A stretch of DNA of 64,000 nt from Peribacillus sp. FSL P2-0133 (GCF_037975445.1 NZ_CP150254.1:4710001-4774000); one strand, 5' to 3'. Positions 45,125 through 54,323 are shown, counted from the stretch's first letter. Notes: generated by a model from the letters alone, not told the origin. Made by a program: numbers and translations.

Positions 45125-45550
45125 TCAATCACCAAAAGCAAATATGAGCTCTGTCTCGCATACAGTTTCTCCATCGACAGTAGCCCTTCCTTTTCCTTTA
45201 CCGATAGGACCTTTCAAGCGAGTAATCTCTACTTCTAAACGTAATTGGTCCCCTGGCCTTACTTGCTTTTTAAAGCGACATCCATCGATACCAGCCAAAA
45301 GCCCAATCCGCCCTTTATTTTCTTCTTTTGTAAGCATAACAACAGCACTTACCTGTGCTAATGCCTCCACGATCAATACACCTGGCATCACTGGGTAATT
45401 TAGAAAATGCCCATTGAAAAACTCTTCATTTGCTGTGACATTTTTAATGGCCACCGCTCTCTTTCCTTCTTCCAATTCCAAAACTCTATCAACTAAAAGA
45501 AACGGATAGCGATGCCTGATAATGTCTTTGATTTCTTGGATATCAATCAA
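45125..45550 (-). CDS. fabZ: 3-hydroxyacyl-ACP dehydratase FabZ
   Basis: A 141-residue hotdog-fold enzyme that dehydrates 3-hydroxyacyl-ACP in fatty acid elongation. The catalytic His lies in '[20 protein letters not shown]' and the catalytic Glu in 'IVEALAQ'. The start is TTG at 45550 (GGGGGA seven bases before), giving '[20 protein letters not shown]', which aligns with Bacillus FabZ; the open frame five codons longer does not. It probably forms a small operon with the following Nudix gene. Confidence 0.95.
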   Translation of the reverse strand: MIDIQEIKDIIRHRYPFLLVDRVLELEEGKRAVAIKNVTANEEFFNGHFLNYPVMPGVLIVEALAQVSAVVMLTKEENKGRIGLLAGIDGCRFKKQVRPGDQLRLEVEITRLKGPIGKGKGRATVDGETVCETELIFAFGD

Positions 45551-45647
45551 TATTACGTCCCCCATTGCGATAGATTGCTTTCGCTTTATTTTACCACCAG
45601 TATCATAATGTGGATATTTTTGTATTTACCAAACTACACTTCTTTCA

Positions 45648-45678
45648 ATAAAAAAAGGCTGCCTGAGCAACCCTTTTA
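45648..45678 (-). terminator. Terminator of bcrC
   Basis: AAAAGGCTGC and GCAACCCTTTT pair with one bulge, followed on the minus strand by TTTATTG. It lies 13 bp beyond the bcrC stop. Confidence 0.55.
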
Positions 45679-45690
45679 TTTTGATTCCGC

Positions 45691-46305
45691 TTACAAATTC
45701 TTTGATTTTTTTTCCTTTGATTTAGTTAACGGGGCTAGAACCATTTGTTCATACCTCTCATAACCCCCTAATAATTTATGAATCAAGCTTATTTTAGGAA
45801 CAACAAGGTAAACCACCAATCCTGAAATGGTGCTTAGGATAGCTCCTGCCAGCACATCCGCCGGAAAGTGGACACCTACCCAAATACGGGAAATGCCAAC
45901 AAGGAAAGCCAGCATGATCCATAACAACCACCAACCTCTTTTGAAAAGCCAAAAGGAGACACAAAACGAGAAAAACAAAATGGTATGGTCGCTTGGAAAT
46001 GAATTATCCACTGCCTTTTCAATTAACTTATTAACATTGGTCAATTCAGCAAATGGCTGATTGTTTGAATGCAATTTCCCTGCCATTTTCCCCATCATTT
46101 CGGCTATTACAAACGTAACCATCCCACAAACAACCATCATTCTACTCTGTTCATTTCGAGTGAACCATAATACGATGACAGCTAAAGCTAATAAAAAAAC
46201 CATGTACTCGGCAATGAAAATGGCAGAAGGGTTTAAATAAGCGTATTGTTTCCCTAAGTCATTGATCATTCTAAATACATTGATATTCAGCTCAAAAAAA
46301 TCCAT
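45691..46305 (-). CDS. bcrC: Undecaprenyl-diphosphatase BcrC (PAP2 family)
   Basis: A 204-residue membrane phosphatase with about five helices. PAP2 motifs 2 and 3 are 'NSFPSDHTILFF' and 'GISRIWVGVHFPADV'; motif 1 ('GKLHSNNQPFAE') has Gln where Bacillus subtilis BcrC has Arg before the Pro. It regenerates the undecaprenyl phosphate carrier of wall synthesis, and in Bacillus it gives bacitracin resistance and is under ECF sigma control. No promoter type can be read with confidence here. It is monocistronic. Confidence 0.88.
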   Translation of the reverse strand: MDFFELNINVFRMINDLGKQYAYLNPSAIFIAEYMVFLLALAVIVLWFTRNEQSRMMVVCGMVTFVIAEMMGKMAGKLHSNNQPFAELTNVNKLIEKAVDNSFPSDHTILFFSFCVSFWLFKRGWWLLWIMLAFLVGISRIWVGVHFPADVLAGAILSTISGLVVYLVVPKISLIHKLLGGYERYEQMVLAPLTKSKEKKSKNL

Positions 46306-46644
46306 TTCATACCCAACCTTCCTCTTTTTCTTACATATTAAAGAGAAAGGAAGTAAATCTCCATCGTTCTTCCTAACAGTTTAATCCATTATATTACATT
46401 TTCGTCACCTGGTTGTTATAGTTGTTCAAGGTGGAATTAAACTAGGAGGCTTTACTTATCTTCATGGAGTGAGGAAGTTTACTTGTTAAAAGCACCACAA
46501 TCATATATTCGTGTAAAAAAAGGACATTATACGATCTTATAACTAGAGTTATGACTAATAGCTCAAGTTTTATTCTTTTAAAGGTTTTATTAAAGTTGAA
46601 TAGAAGTATAAATTGGAATAAATAAACAAAATCGAGGTGATATC
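46306..46644. other. Intergenic stretch, nothing recognised
   Basis: 338 bp between the divergent bcrC and histidine phosphatase genes. AT-rich, with no supported ORF of 30 codons or more and no strong hairpin. It must hold both promoters. Confidence 0.5.
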
Positions 46645-47169
46645 TTGCAGATATTATTAATTCGGCATGGTGAGTCAGAAGACGATTTTCTAGAAGAAAA
46701 TTACGAAGGAACTACTGATTTGCCACTAACCATCAAAGGAATTGAACAAGTAGAAAAAATGTGCAGACGTGTCTCTAAAGAGTTTCCACCAGAATACATT
46801 TGGTCAAGTACCTTGCTTCGTGCTAGTAAAACTGCCGAAACTTTATCAAATACTATCAAATGTCCAGTCACACTCTTGGAAGATTTACGTGAGATGCAGG
46901 ATAGGGAGAATAATTTAGATTTTAGATTACGAGCTCAAAATGTACTCACTTATATTAGAGAGAACAGTGCAAATTATAAACGAATTGCCATTATATCCCA
47001 CGGAGGGGTAATTACTAAAATAATTGAAAGCTTTCTTCAATTACCACCCGCAATTAATGATGTGTGGTTCAATTCTCATAATACAGGAATACATCTTCTT
47101 GAGTATACTGATCATCCATACAAACTTATAAGATTTTCAAATAGTACTACGCATTTGGAATATAACTAA
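46645..47169 (+). CDS. Histidine phosphatase superfamily protein
   Basis: A 174-residue phosphoglycerate-mutase-like phosphatase. The RHG motif is 'LLIRHGESED', the conserved Arg lies in 'WSSTLLRASKTAETL', the Glu in 'LLEDLREM' and the second His in 'AIISHGGVI'. GAGGTG precedes the TTG start by five bases. It begins a plus-strand run with a VOC protein and an alpha/beta hydrolase. The substrate is unknown. Confidence 0.9.
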   Translation: MQILLIRHGESEDDFLEENYEGTTDLPLTIKGIEQVEKMCRRVSKEFPPEYIWSSTLLRASKTAETLSNTIKCPVTLLEDLREMQDRENNLDFRLRAQNVLTYIRENSANYKRIAIISHGGVITKIIESFLQLPPAINDVWFNSHNTGIHLLEYTDHPYKLIRFSNSTTHLEYN

Positions 47170-47348
47170 CGATAAGGGCTGTCTTATACACCTTTTCTTT
47201 ATGTTAAAAGGGGAAAAGGCTGATACGCATAAAAAAAATGGGCGTTTCTGTGCAGCTGTTGAATATGTAAGTCTACTCAATGATTAAAAAAGGTTTTTAT
47301 GGAGATTCGTTGAATTCTTAGGTAAGGTTCAATGAAAGGTGGTAAAGT

Positions 47349-47732
47349 ATGGAATCAATAAATTCTCCTATTTACCCTAAAGTTAACAATGTTTTCATTC
47401 ATGTTAAAGATTTAAAGAAATCAGCTGGATGGTATTGTAATCTCCTTGGCATTCCTCATAATAGTGATTCTGTAGAATCTCCTGTTTACAATATTCCTAT
47501 AACAAATGAAACTGGATTAACGTTAGACGACCATACATTTGATCCTGATTTTAGATTCGAACCATCCAGCAATGTATTGTTTAATTTTTACGTAAAGGAT
47601 ATAGACGAAGCCTATAAATTCATTAATAGTAATAACATATCTATTGCTAAAGAAATAGAGCGTATTGGGGATTTTGCATATTTTAACTTTCAAGATCCTG
47701 ATGGTAATGTACTCATGATTTGTAATTGTTAA
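47349..47732 (+). CDS. VOC-family (glyoxalase-like) protein
   Basis: A 127-residue protein of one VOC unit pair: 'VNNVFIHVKDLKKSAGWYCNLLGI' at the start and 'FAYFNFQDPDGNVLMICNC' at the end. These are the N- and C-terminal beta-alpha-beta modules of glyoxalase/dioxygenase-fold proteins. No specific reaction can be named. GAAAGGTGG precedes the ATG. It is 57 bp upstream of the hydrolase gene. Confidence 0.88.
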   Translation: MESINSPIYPKVNNVFIHVKDLKKSAGWYCNLLGIPHNSDSVESPVYNIPITNETGLTLDDHTFDPDFRFEPSSNVLFNFYVKDIDEAYKFINSNNISIAKEIERIGDFAYFNFQDPDGNVLMICNC

Positions 47733-47788
47733 GGATGAAAAGAATTGGTAGGCTTTTATATATCTAGTTTAGTTTAGGGAGGGTAAAC

Positions 47789-48382
47789 ATGCTGCACATA
47801 CAGAAGAAGTCCGATACTGTCATTATTGTCATTCACGAAATATATGGACTGAACCTACATATGCAGGGTTTTTGTGAGTCAATATCAAAACAGGGTTTTG
47901 ATGTGATCTGTCCGGATTTGTTAGAACGTGAGACGCCTTTTGATTATTCCCAAGAGGAAGCTGCCTATCGTCATTTTATGGAGAACGTAGGTTTCACAGG
48001 CGCCTTACATAAAATAAAGGAAATATTAGCGGATATAAAAGATGTATACCAAAAGATTTTCATCCTTGGATTCAGTGCAGGGGCAACTGTAGCTTGGCTG
48101 TGCAGTGAGGAAGAGTGTGTCGATGGAATAGTTGGTTACTATGGTTCGCGTATAAGGAATTATGCGGAATTAGCGCCACAATGCCCTGCATTGCTATTTT
48201 TCCCATTAGAGGAGCCATCATTTAATGTGGACGAGTTAATTTCAGCTTTGGAAATAAAGAATGTCGAAGTTCATAAATTCAGCGGAAAACACGGATTCAG
48301 CGACCCTTACAACTCAAACTATCATGCAGAATCAGCACAGAAAGCCGTTAGCAAAATGATGAAATTTTTTATGAAGAATTAA
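47789..48382 (+). CDS. Dienelactone hydrolase-family alpha/beta hydrolase
   Basis: A 197-residue alpha/beta hydrolase. It opens 'VIIVIHEIYGLNLHMQGFCE', the family's oxyanion-hole motif, and has the nucleophile elbow 'ILGFSAGATVAWL', an acid in the 'FFPLEEPSFNVDEL' region and the late His in 'KFSGKHGFSDPY'. Classical dienelactone hydrolase uses Cys in the elbow; here it is Ser, so this is more likely a general esterase. GGGAGGG precedes the ATG. The three genes 46645-48382 may form an operon. Confidence 0.87.
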   Translation: MLHIQKKSDTVIIVIHEIYGLNLHMQGFCESISKQGFDVICPDLLERETPFDYSQEEAAYRHFMENVGFTGALHKIKEILADIKDVYQKIFILGFSAGATVAWLCSEEECVDGIVGYYGSRIRNYAELAPQCPALLFFPLEEPSFNVDELISALEIKNVEVHKFSGKHGFSDPYNSNYHAESAQKAVSKMMKFFMKN

Positions 48383-48397
48383 GGTTCCACATTCAGC

Positions 48398-48592
48398 CTA
48401 ATGCCGTTTTGCATTGATCCATTGTATCGAACCTGCATCACTATGGGGATGACAGTCATTTTGAACCTTTTTATATTCTATTTCCAATTCTTTTAAGGTT
48501 AACTTCATCAGCTGTTCCACACTCTTATTTACAGTATGGATCATAAGTTTATAGATCAATTCTTTCCGCCTTTCTTCCACGCCCTTCTTCAT
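48398..48592 (-). CDS. FbpA-like small basic protein (second paralogue)
   Basis: A 64-residue protein: 'VEERRKELIYKLMIHTVNKS' then 'QLMKLTLKELEIEYKKVQ'. It has the same layout as the adjacent FbpA-type protein (charged helix, then 'LTLxELExEYxK'). GGAGAGGGTGAA precedes the ATG. It is 25 bp downstream of that gene and so likely in the same operon. In Bacillus subtilis FbpA assists the FsrA small RNA of the iron-sparing response; this function is transferred by family only. Confidence 0.7.
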   Translation of the reverse strand: MKKGVEERRKELIYKLMIHTVNKSVEQLMKLTLKELEIEYKKVQNDCHPHSDAGSIQWINAKRH

Positions 48593-48617
48593 TTCACCCT
48601 CTCCTTTTATTCTGATT

Positions 48618-48827
48618 TTATATGAAATGATGTATCCTCAGACAGGGGGAATGATCATCGGATTCCTTCTCTTCGATTTTACTTATTTTAATATATTCAT
48701 TCTCTAAATCGGTTAAGGTTAATTCAAAAAGATGGATGTCATTCTTTTTATAAACTCCCTTGTTAATCAACTTGTTGATTAGAAAGTTTCTTTTTTTCTC
48801 AATCGCTTTACGTAATAATATCCCCAT
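48618..48827 (-). CDS. fbpA: Fur-regulated basic protein FbpA-like
   Basis: A 69-residue basic protein: 'GILLRKAIEKKRNFLINKLI', 'GVYKKNDIHLFELTLTDLEN'. This matches the FbpA family of Bacillus. The frame is open 38 codons further upstream across a terminator, but AAAGGGGG six bases before the ATG at 48827 fixes the start. I see no canonical Fur box upstream, only GAAAGA-GAA-TCTTTC at 48855-48869, so iron control cannot be claimed from this sequence. Confidence 0.75.
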   Translation of the reverse strand: MGILLRKAIEKKRNFLINKLINKGVYKKNDIHLFELTLTDLENEYIKISKIEEKESDDHSPCLRIHHFI

Positions 48828-48889
48828 GATAAATCCCCCTTTATAGGATGTATTGAAAGAGAATCTTTCCACTTGCCCATTCACAAAAA

Positions 48890-48932
48890 AAACCGGAGAC
48901 ACCTCTTTACATGAAAGAAAAGTCTCCGGTTT
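48890..48932 (-). terminator. Terminator of the methionine transporter operon
   Basis: AAACCGGAGAC pairs perfectly with GTCTCCGGTTT around a 21-base loop, followed on the minus strand by TTTTTGTG, about 100 bp beyond the amidohydrolase stop. Confidence 0.8.
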
Positions 48933-49035
48933 TCCGGTCAATTAACCTATAATTCCTATTTAATTACTTGGTATTGTTATTTTTATAATACTAACTCTGT
49001 GATCCACAGTCAACAATTTTTTTCCTGCATCTTAT

Positions 49036-50238
49036 TTATTTTTGCTTCGCTTCATGAAATGCTGATTTCACTTTACCCAACAGGTCTTTATCCGAAATCA
49101 ATTTATACCCTGTAAGTGCAAGGGCTTTTGCTCCGGTCAGGATGGCTTTGTCTCCAGCAGGAGATTTGGCACAGTCGCGGAATTCATTCGTATGGGCAAT
49201 CAGCTCATCATGGCCAATTTTTATATAAGGATGTGCTGTCGGCACTACATGGCTTACATTACCAGCATCCGTCGAACCAAAGCCACTCTCTTTTCGAGGA
49301 CCCACTGCTTCCCCTAATTGAGCCAGTTCTTCTTTTAACAGTTCATCCAGAACTGGATTAATGACAAAATCGAGTACTTCATTTTGGAAACGTTCAACTC
49401 TAACCGTACTTCCTGTGGCAAGTGCTGCCCCTTCGGCAACAGCACGTATTTTATTGGATACTTCTTGGCAAAGTTTCCATGTTGTTGCTCTAATGTAAAA
49501 CCTGGCGGAAGCATATTCAGGAATAATGTTAGGCGCTTCCCCGCCATTGGTGATGATTCCGTGAATCTTGACCTCGGCTGGGAGCTGCTGACGCAAAGCA
49601 TTAATGCCATTGAACAGCTGAATCACCGCGTCAAGTGCATTCACGCCTTCTTCAGGTGCAGCTGCTGCATGTGCTGACTTCCCGTAAAAATGAAAATCAA
49701 GGGGGTCGACTGCCAAAAATGGACTTGTGACACGCGTTTGCCCGCCTGGATGGATAAGAATTGCCGCATCCACCCCATCAAATAGACCGTGCTTCACAAA
49801 GCTGCCTTTTGCGCTTCCATTCGGGCCGCCCTCTTCTGCCGGCGTTCCGAAAACAATCACCTCTCCGCCCGTTTCCTCCAGCACTTGAGCCAAGGAAATG
49901 CCCGCTGCAACACTCGTTGTGCCGATGATATTATGGCCGCAAGCATGACCTAAACCTGGCAATGCATCATACTCGGCTAAAAAGGCAATTGTGGGTCCTT
50001 TCTTCGAAGAGGTTTTTTTTGCGATGAATCCTGTTTCATGTCCGGCTATATTGCGGGTCACTTCAAATCCTTCATTTCGAAGTATTCCGGTTAATGTATC
50101 CGAAGCGAAGAATTCTTGATTCCCAATTTCGGGTTTGGCATGAATGGCTTGACTCGTTTCGATATATAATTTGGAATGAAGGTCGATGTGATCTTCAATG
50201 ATCTGCTGATGCTGCTTCTGCACTAATTCTCTCGCCAT
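49036..50238 (-). CDS. M20-family amidohydrolase
   Basis: A 400-residue dinuclear metallo-amidohydrolase of the AbgB/IAA-amino acid hydrolase group. Metal-binding motifs are 'AFLAEYDALPGLGHACGHN' and 'VFGTPAEEGG', with 'KSAHAAAAPEEGVNALDA' in the lid domain and 'GFGSTDAGNVSH' near the end. These enzymes cleave N-acyl amino acids. It is the last gene of the metNPQ operon, under the SAM riboswitch, so it may release methionine or cysteine from N-acylated or conjugated forms. GGGGAG precedes the ATG. Confidence 0.9.
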   Translation of the reverse strand: MARELVQKQHQQIIEDHIDLHSKLYIETSQAIHAKPEIGNQEFFASDTLTGILRNEGFEVTRNIAGHETGFIAKKTSSKKGPTIAFLAEYDALPGLGHACGHNIIGTTSVAAGISLAQVLEETGGEVIVFGTPAEEGGPNGSAKGSFVKHGLFDGVDAAILIHPGGQTRVTSPFLAVDPLDFHFYGKSAHAAAAPEEGVNALDAVIQLFNGINALRQQLPAEVKIHGIITNGGEAPNIIPEYASARFYIRATTWKLCQEVSNKIRAVAEGAALATGSTVRVERFQNEVLDFVINPVLDELLKEELAQLGEAVGPRKESGFGSTDAGNVSHVVPTAHPYIKIGHDELIAHTNEFRDCAKSPAGDKAILTGAKALALTGYKLISDKDLLGKVKSAFHEAKQK

Positions 50239-50319
50239 ATTCTAATCTCCCCTTTTTGGTTTAAGGAACCGGATAAGCACCTTGACTCCATCCGGCATTC
50301 CTTCACTTGTTCTAAATCA

Positions 50320-51192
50320 TTATTTTTCATTAGCTGGTTTTGTCCAAGCATCCTGGTAATTCAATAATTCATCTACAGAAACATATGCAGGAATGGTGTT
50401 TCCTTTAAACGTTTTTTCAATGAACGCTTCCACTTTTTTCGATTGATAAAGCTCCACTAATTTTTGCAGTTCAGGACGATCGGCATTACCCTTTTTAACT
50501 GCAATGATATTAATATATGGTTTCGCCGTTTTACTTTCATGGAATAAAGAATCTTTTAAAGTAAGGCCTGCTTCGACAGCAAAGTTATTATTGATGGCTG
50601 AAGCATCGGCATCATCCAATAGACGCGGTGTATTGCCTGCAGCAACAGGTTGGATTTTCAAGTTTTTCGGATTTTCCTTAATAATTTCCAATGATCCCGA
50701 TCCATTGAATTCCTCTTTCAATGTAATCAATCCAGCTTCCTGAAGAAGAAGTAGTGCACGGCCAAAGTTTGTTGCTTCATTCGGAACGGCAATCGTAGCG
50801 CCATCCGGAAGATCCTTGAGATTTTTATGTTTTTTCGAATAAAGGCCCATAGGCGCAATGACAGTCGACCCGATGGCCTCTAATTTTAGATTTTGATCTT
50901 GAACGAATTCATCGAAGTAAGCGACCGTTTGGAATGAATTAGCATCAATTTCACCTTCACTTAAAGCAAGGTTCGGTTGGATATAATCATTGAAAGTGAC
51001 CAGTTCGATATTAAGCCCTTCCTCTTTCGCTATGTCGACAATGTATTCCCATGTTCTTGTATCCCCGCTGCTGACACCGACTTTTACTGTTTTCACATCA
51101 TCCGAACCGCCTGATGCACCTTCTTCTTTCCCGCATGCTGCAGACACGATGGCCAATGCCAATACTATGATCGTTAATAAGATTTTCTTCAT
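50320..51192 (-). CDS. metQ: Methionine-binding lipoprotein MetQ
   Basis: A 290-residue substrate-binding lipoprotein of the NlpA/MetQ family. The signal peptide ends in the lipobox 'VSAAC' with Cys20. 'TVKVGVSSGDTRTWEYIVDI', 'IELVTFNDYIQPNLALSEGE' and 'IDANSFQTVAYFDEF' are the family's typical opening. It binds methionine (often D-methionine or sulfoxide too) and delivers it to MetNP. The operon leader holds an S-box riboswitch. Confidence 0.96.
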   Translation of the reverse strand: MKKILLTIIVLALAIVSAACGKEEGASGGSDDVKTVKVGVSSGDTRTWEYIVDIAKEEGLNIELVTFNDYIQPNLALSEGEIDANSFQTVAYFDEFVQDQNLKLEAIGSTVIAPMGLYSKKHKNLKDLPDGATIAVPNEATNFGRALLLLQEAGLITLKEEFNGSGSLEIIKENPKNLKIQPVAAGNTPRLLDDADASAINNNFAVEAGLTLKDSLFHESKTAKPYINIIAVKKGNADRPELQKLVELYQSKKVEAFIEKTFKGNTIPAYVSVDELLNYQDAWTKPANEK

Positions 51193-51213
51193 TTCTCCTA
51201 CCTCCTGTTATTT

Positions 51214-51885
51214 TTATCTTCTTCTGATTTTTCTTGAAACAAAATTCCCGGTGGATTGCAATAATTGAACGATGATCACGAGCGCCGCCACTGTGACGAT
51301 CATCGTCATCGTATCAAACCTTTGATAACCGTAAGCCAAAGCTAAATCTCCGACCCCGCCTGCACCGACGGCACCTGCCATGGCCGTAGATCCAACAAGC
51401 CCGATTGTCGCTGTTGTAAATGTAAGGATCAACGAACTGAGTCCCTCGGGAATCAAAAAGCGATAAATGATTTGCCATGTCGTCGCCCCCATCGCCTGAG
51501 CTGCCTCGATGATCCCTTTGTCCACTTCCAACAGGGAGTTCTCCACAAGCCTGGCGATATAAGGAGCCGCGTAAAAGATTAGCGGAACAATGGCCGCATT
51601 CGTTCCGATTGCACTGCCTACAATCATTCTTGTAAACGGAATAAGTGCTACAAGCAAGATGATGAAAGGAACCGACCGCAATATATTGATGATCGGGTTC
51701 AATACATTAAAGACCCATTTATTCTCCAGGATGTGACCCTTTCTTGTAATGACAAGCAGGATACCGAGCGGAAGCCCAATCAATCCGGAAAATACCAATG
51801 AGATGGCTACCATATAAAGTGTGTCACCGAAAGCTGTCGACAGCTGATCTGCCGTTATTTCCATTCCCCAAAGCGTATTACCCAT
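51214..51885 (-). CDS. metP: Methionine ABC transporter permease MetP (MetI)
   Basis: A 223-residue permease with five helices. The EAA loop is 'GIIEAAQAMGATTWQIIYRF', and 'IINILRSVPFIILLVALIPF' is typical of MetI-type permeases. The start overlaps the metN stop by 8 bp. Confidence 0.96.
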   Translation of the reverse strand: MGNTLWGMEITADQLSTAFGDTLYMVAISLVFSGLIGLPLGILLVITRKGHILENKWVFNVLNPIINILRSVPFIILLVALIPFTRMIVGSAIGTNAAIVPLIFYAAPYIARLVENSLLEVDKGIIEAAQAMGATTWQIIYRFLIPEGLSSLILTFTTATIGLVGSTAMAGAVGAGGVGDLALAYGYQRFDTMTMIVTVAALVIIVQLLQSTGNFVSRKIRRR

Positions 51886-52900
51886 TTATCTGCACCTCCT
51901 GGACGAGAATCCCCTCATCTTTAATATATTGATAAGCCTTGTCCACCTCATTTTTGTTCCCGGTCACTTCGATGATCAAATTCCCGAAAGGCGTTTCCTG
52001 AATTTCAGAAATATTGGCTGATAAGACACTTAAATGAACATCATATTTCTTCGAGATGGTTGAAAGTAAAGGAGTACCCGAAGTAGTCCCAATAAAATTA
52101 ATTTTCCAAATAATCGGGATATGGGACCCTATGCTTTTTAGGAAACTTTGTGGAATTTCGTCATGTATGACCGTTCTCACGAAGTTTTTTGCAATATCCG
52201 TTTGCGGCTTCGCAAACACTTCGAAAACCGAACCTTGTTCAACGACGCATCCGCCCTCCATGACCGCTACCTTATTGCAAATTTCCCTGATGACAGACAT
52301 CTCATGAGTGATTAGCAGAATGGTAATATTGTATTCTTTATTGATTTTCTTTAAGAGCTGCAGAACAGCACTCGTTGTTTGTGGATCCAATGCCGATGTA
52401 GCTTCATCACACAATAAGATCGATGGATTTGTAGCCAATGCTCTCGCAATGCCGATCCGCTGCTTTTGACCGCCGGATAATTGTTCCGGATAACTCTTTG
52501 CTTTGCTTGATAAGCCAACGAACTCCAACAGCTCGCCTACCCGCTTTTTGATTTCTTTACCAGGGGTTCCCGATAAAATCAGCGGCATGGCGATATTATC
52601 AAAAACGGTCTTTGAGTTTAGCAAATTGAAATGCTGAAAGATCATCCCGATTTTTTTCTTTTCTGCCCGCAATTCCTTCGCGTTCAATTTGGTTAAATCC
52701 TTGCCCCCAACAATCACCGAACCATCTGAAGGATGTTCAAGCAAATTGACCAACCTGATCAACGTACTCTTCCCGGCCCCGCTATAACCGACTACACCGA
52801 ATATATCCCCCTTTTCAACCGTCAAATTAATGCCCTTCAAAGCCTCGACAGTCTGTTTCTTTGTTTGATAAACCTTTTTGACATTTTGAAACTCAATCAT
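51878..52900 (-). CDS. metN: Methionine ABC transporter ATP-binding protein MetN
   Basis: About 340 residues. Walker A 'GYSGAGKST', Q-loop 'IFQHFNLL', signature 'LSGGQKQR', Walker B 'ILLCDEATSALD' and the H-loop 'ITHEMSV' are all present; the C-terminal 75 residues form the NIL domain that binds methionine for trans-inhibition. The ATG at 52900 has GGGGGAG five bases upstream and starts 'IEFQNVKKVYQT'; the frame opens 20 codons earlier. It is the first gene after the SAM riboswitch. Confidence 0.96.
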   Translation of the reverse strand: MIEFQNVKKVYQTKKQTVEALKGINLTVEKGDIFGVVGYSGAGKSTLIRLVNLLEHPSDGSVIVGGKDLTKLNAKELRAEKKKIGMIFQHFNLLNSKTVFDNIAMPLILSGTPGKEIKKRVGELLEFVGLSSKAKSYPEQLSGGQKQRIGIARALATNPSILLCDEATSALDPQTTSAVLQLLKKINKEYNITILLITHEMSVIREICNKVAVMEGGCVVEQGSVFEVFAKPQTDIAKNFVRTVIHDEIPQSFLKSIGSHIPIIWKINFIGTTSGTPLLSTISKKYDVHLSVLSANISEIQETPFGNLIIEVTGNKNEVDKAYQYIKDEGILVQEVQING

Positions 52901-53045
52901 CCAATCTCCCCCCATGCTGTTTATTTGTACGAATTCATTATCCAGAGAAGAGCTTTGCAAAGTTTCATAATGTTAGGGTTAAATTTTTGGAATTTACGAG
53001 TAAATGCACCAATAATCCAAATAACCATATACATTTTGAATAAAC

Positions 53046-53248
53046 AAAAGAGGCCTCTTCCGTCATCAGACAGAAGAGGCCTCTTTTAGACATAAAAAAG
53101 AGTAAACTCTTAAATTAATTATCTAAGAAAAGCTCCTTCTTATCTTTCAAACTTTCGTCCGTTGGAATTAGCACAGTATTTTTACAAAAGTAAAAACCCG
53201 CTGCCGAGGTATCATAGGGCCAAGTCCCTCCACATCTCTTGATAAGAA
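53046..53248 (-). promoter_or_regulatory. SAM-I riboswitch (S-box) controlling metNPQ-amidohydrolase
   Basis: The aptamer runs 53248 to 53137 on the minus strand, closed by P1 TTCTTATC/GATAAGAA. Diagnostic S-box blocks are 'AAGAGATGTGGAGGGACTTG', 'CCCTATGATACCTCGGCAGC' and 'GTGCTAATTCCAACGGACG'. The expression platform has a strong terminator, AAAAGAGGCCTCTTC with its complement (53046-53087), followed by TTTTGTTTATTC. When SAM is abundant the terminator forms and the operon is off. This supports methionine as the transported substrate. Confidence 0.96.
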
Positions 53249-53387
53249 TTAACGTTATATTTAATTATGTCCTTCACTATATATTCTAATTTCTCTAAAG
53301 TCAACCATATTTTTTTCGTTCTAAACATTTTCATAGTATAGTGAATTGACGCTCTATAAATTATATTAATATAATTTTATTTCGTTT

Positions 53388-53861
53388 TTATAATGTTTTA
53401 CTCATTCTCCATACAGGGTATTTTTCATTTTCTTCCCTTATCTTCATCATGCCTGATTTCGTATATAAACGAATCGCCCTTCCATTTTCCGGAGAAACCC
53501 TTAAATGATATTCGGATACATTAAATTGCCTGAAAAAGTTTTCTGCGTAGCGAACCAATTCCTTGCCAAGGCCTTTACTGCGGTAATCGGGAATAAGATA
53601 AAAAAGATTCACATAGCCAATCTCCGTTCCTTCATACTCACGAATTTGAAGTTCCATTTGTCCAATCGGTTCTTGGTCCTTTTCAATGATCACCTGTCCA
53701 TCCGGAAATTTGCGGACCCGTTCTTTCATTCGTTGCAGATATGTATTTTCATCTCCAAAACCATCTTCAGATCCAAAACTTACAACATAGGAATCTTTCC
53801 TGAATTTAATGATAATATCTTTATCTTTGTCCGTATCAATGGTACGAAAGATCAACTTCAT
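53388..53861 (-). CDS. GNAT-family N-acetyltransferase
   Basis: A 157-residue GCN5-related acetyltransferase. The acetyl-CoA loop is 'YLIPDYRSKGLGKELVRYAE' (the R/Q-x-x-G-x-G/A motif), and 'HLRVSPENGRAIRLYTKSGM' is the C-terminal motif B. GAGGTGA precedes the ATG. The acceptor substrate is unknown. It is monocistronic. Confidence 0.9.
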   Translation of the reverse strand: MKLIFRTIDTDKDKDIIIKFRKDSYVVSFGSEDGFGDENTYLQRMKERVRKFPDGQVIIEKDQEPIGQMELQIREYEGTEIGYVNLFYLIPDYRSKGLGKELVRYAENFFRQFNVSEYHLRVSPENGRAIRLYTKSGMMKIREENEKYPVWRMSKTL

Positions 53862-53954
53862 TCACCTCTATCATTTTAGTAAAATAGTTTTTAAGCAAGC
53901 AAACCTAATTTTACTTACGCATTTTTATGATATTTTTTTTCATAAATAATAGGC

Positions 53955-54323
53955 TTAACTGGGCCCTTTCGTTTTTGTGCCTTGATGAAAAAACATTTGC
54001 CACCTTCCATTCGTACATTTCCAGATTGAACTCCTTAAGGTATGTTCCTCTTTATCTTCATCAAAAATCCGGTACGTAGTTAACACGGTATCCTCAGACA
54101 ATGGATGCATATCAAATTGACTTAGTGTCATTTTCACCGCTCCGGCTCCCTCTTGCCCCAAAAAATCGCTTTTAGACCATATGTTACCCGAACTGCCGAA
54201 CTCAAGGAAATCATCTTTCAATAATAATGAAAGCTCTTCTGGTGATGTACGGACTTCAGTTTTTAACAATTTCTCCTCCAGCTCATACAGATGCTCTTTT
54301 AACAACGAAGATTCACTTTCCAT
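53955..54323 (-). CDS. DUF4440/NTF2-like protein
   Basis: A 122-residue protein with the cone-shaped NTF2/DUF4440 pattern: 'LYELEEKLLKTEVRTSPEEL', 'LLKDDFLEFGSSGNIWSKSD', and 'LRSSIWKCTNGRWQMFFHQG' at the end. The family includes enzymes and stress proteins, so no function can be assigned. A GGAGGG site precedes the start. Confidence 0.82.
   Translation of the reverse strand: MESESSLLKEHLYELEEKLLKTEVRTSPEELSLLLKDDFLEFGSSGNIWSKSDFLGQEGAGAVKMTLSQFDMHPLSEDTVLTTYRIFDEDKEEHTLRSSIWKCTNGRWQMFFHQGTKTKGPS

Noticed and set aside
53046..53087. Terminator of a separate upstream gene
   Set aside because: The hairpin follows an S-box aptamer and precedes metN, so it is the expression platform of the riboswitch.
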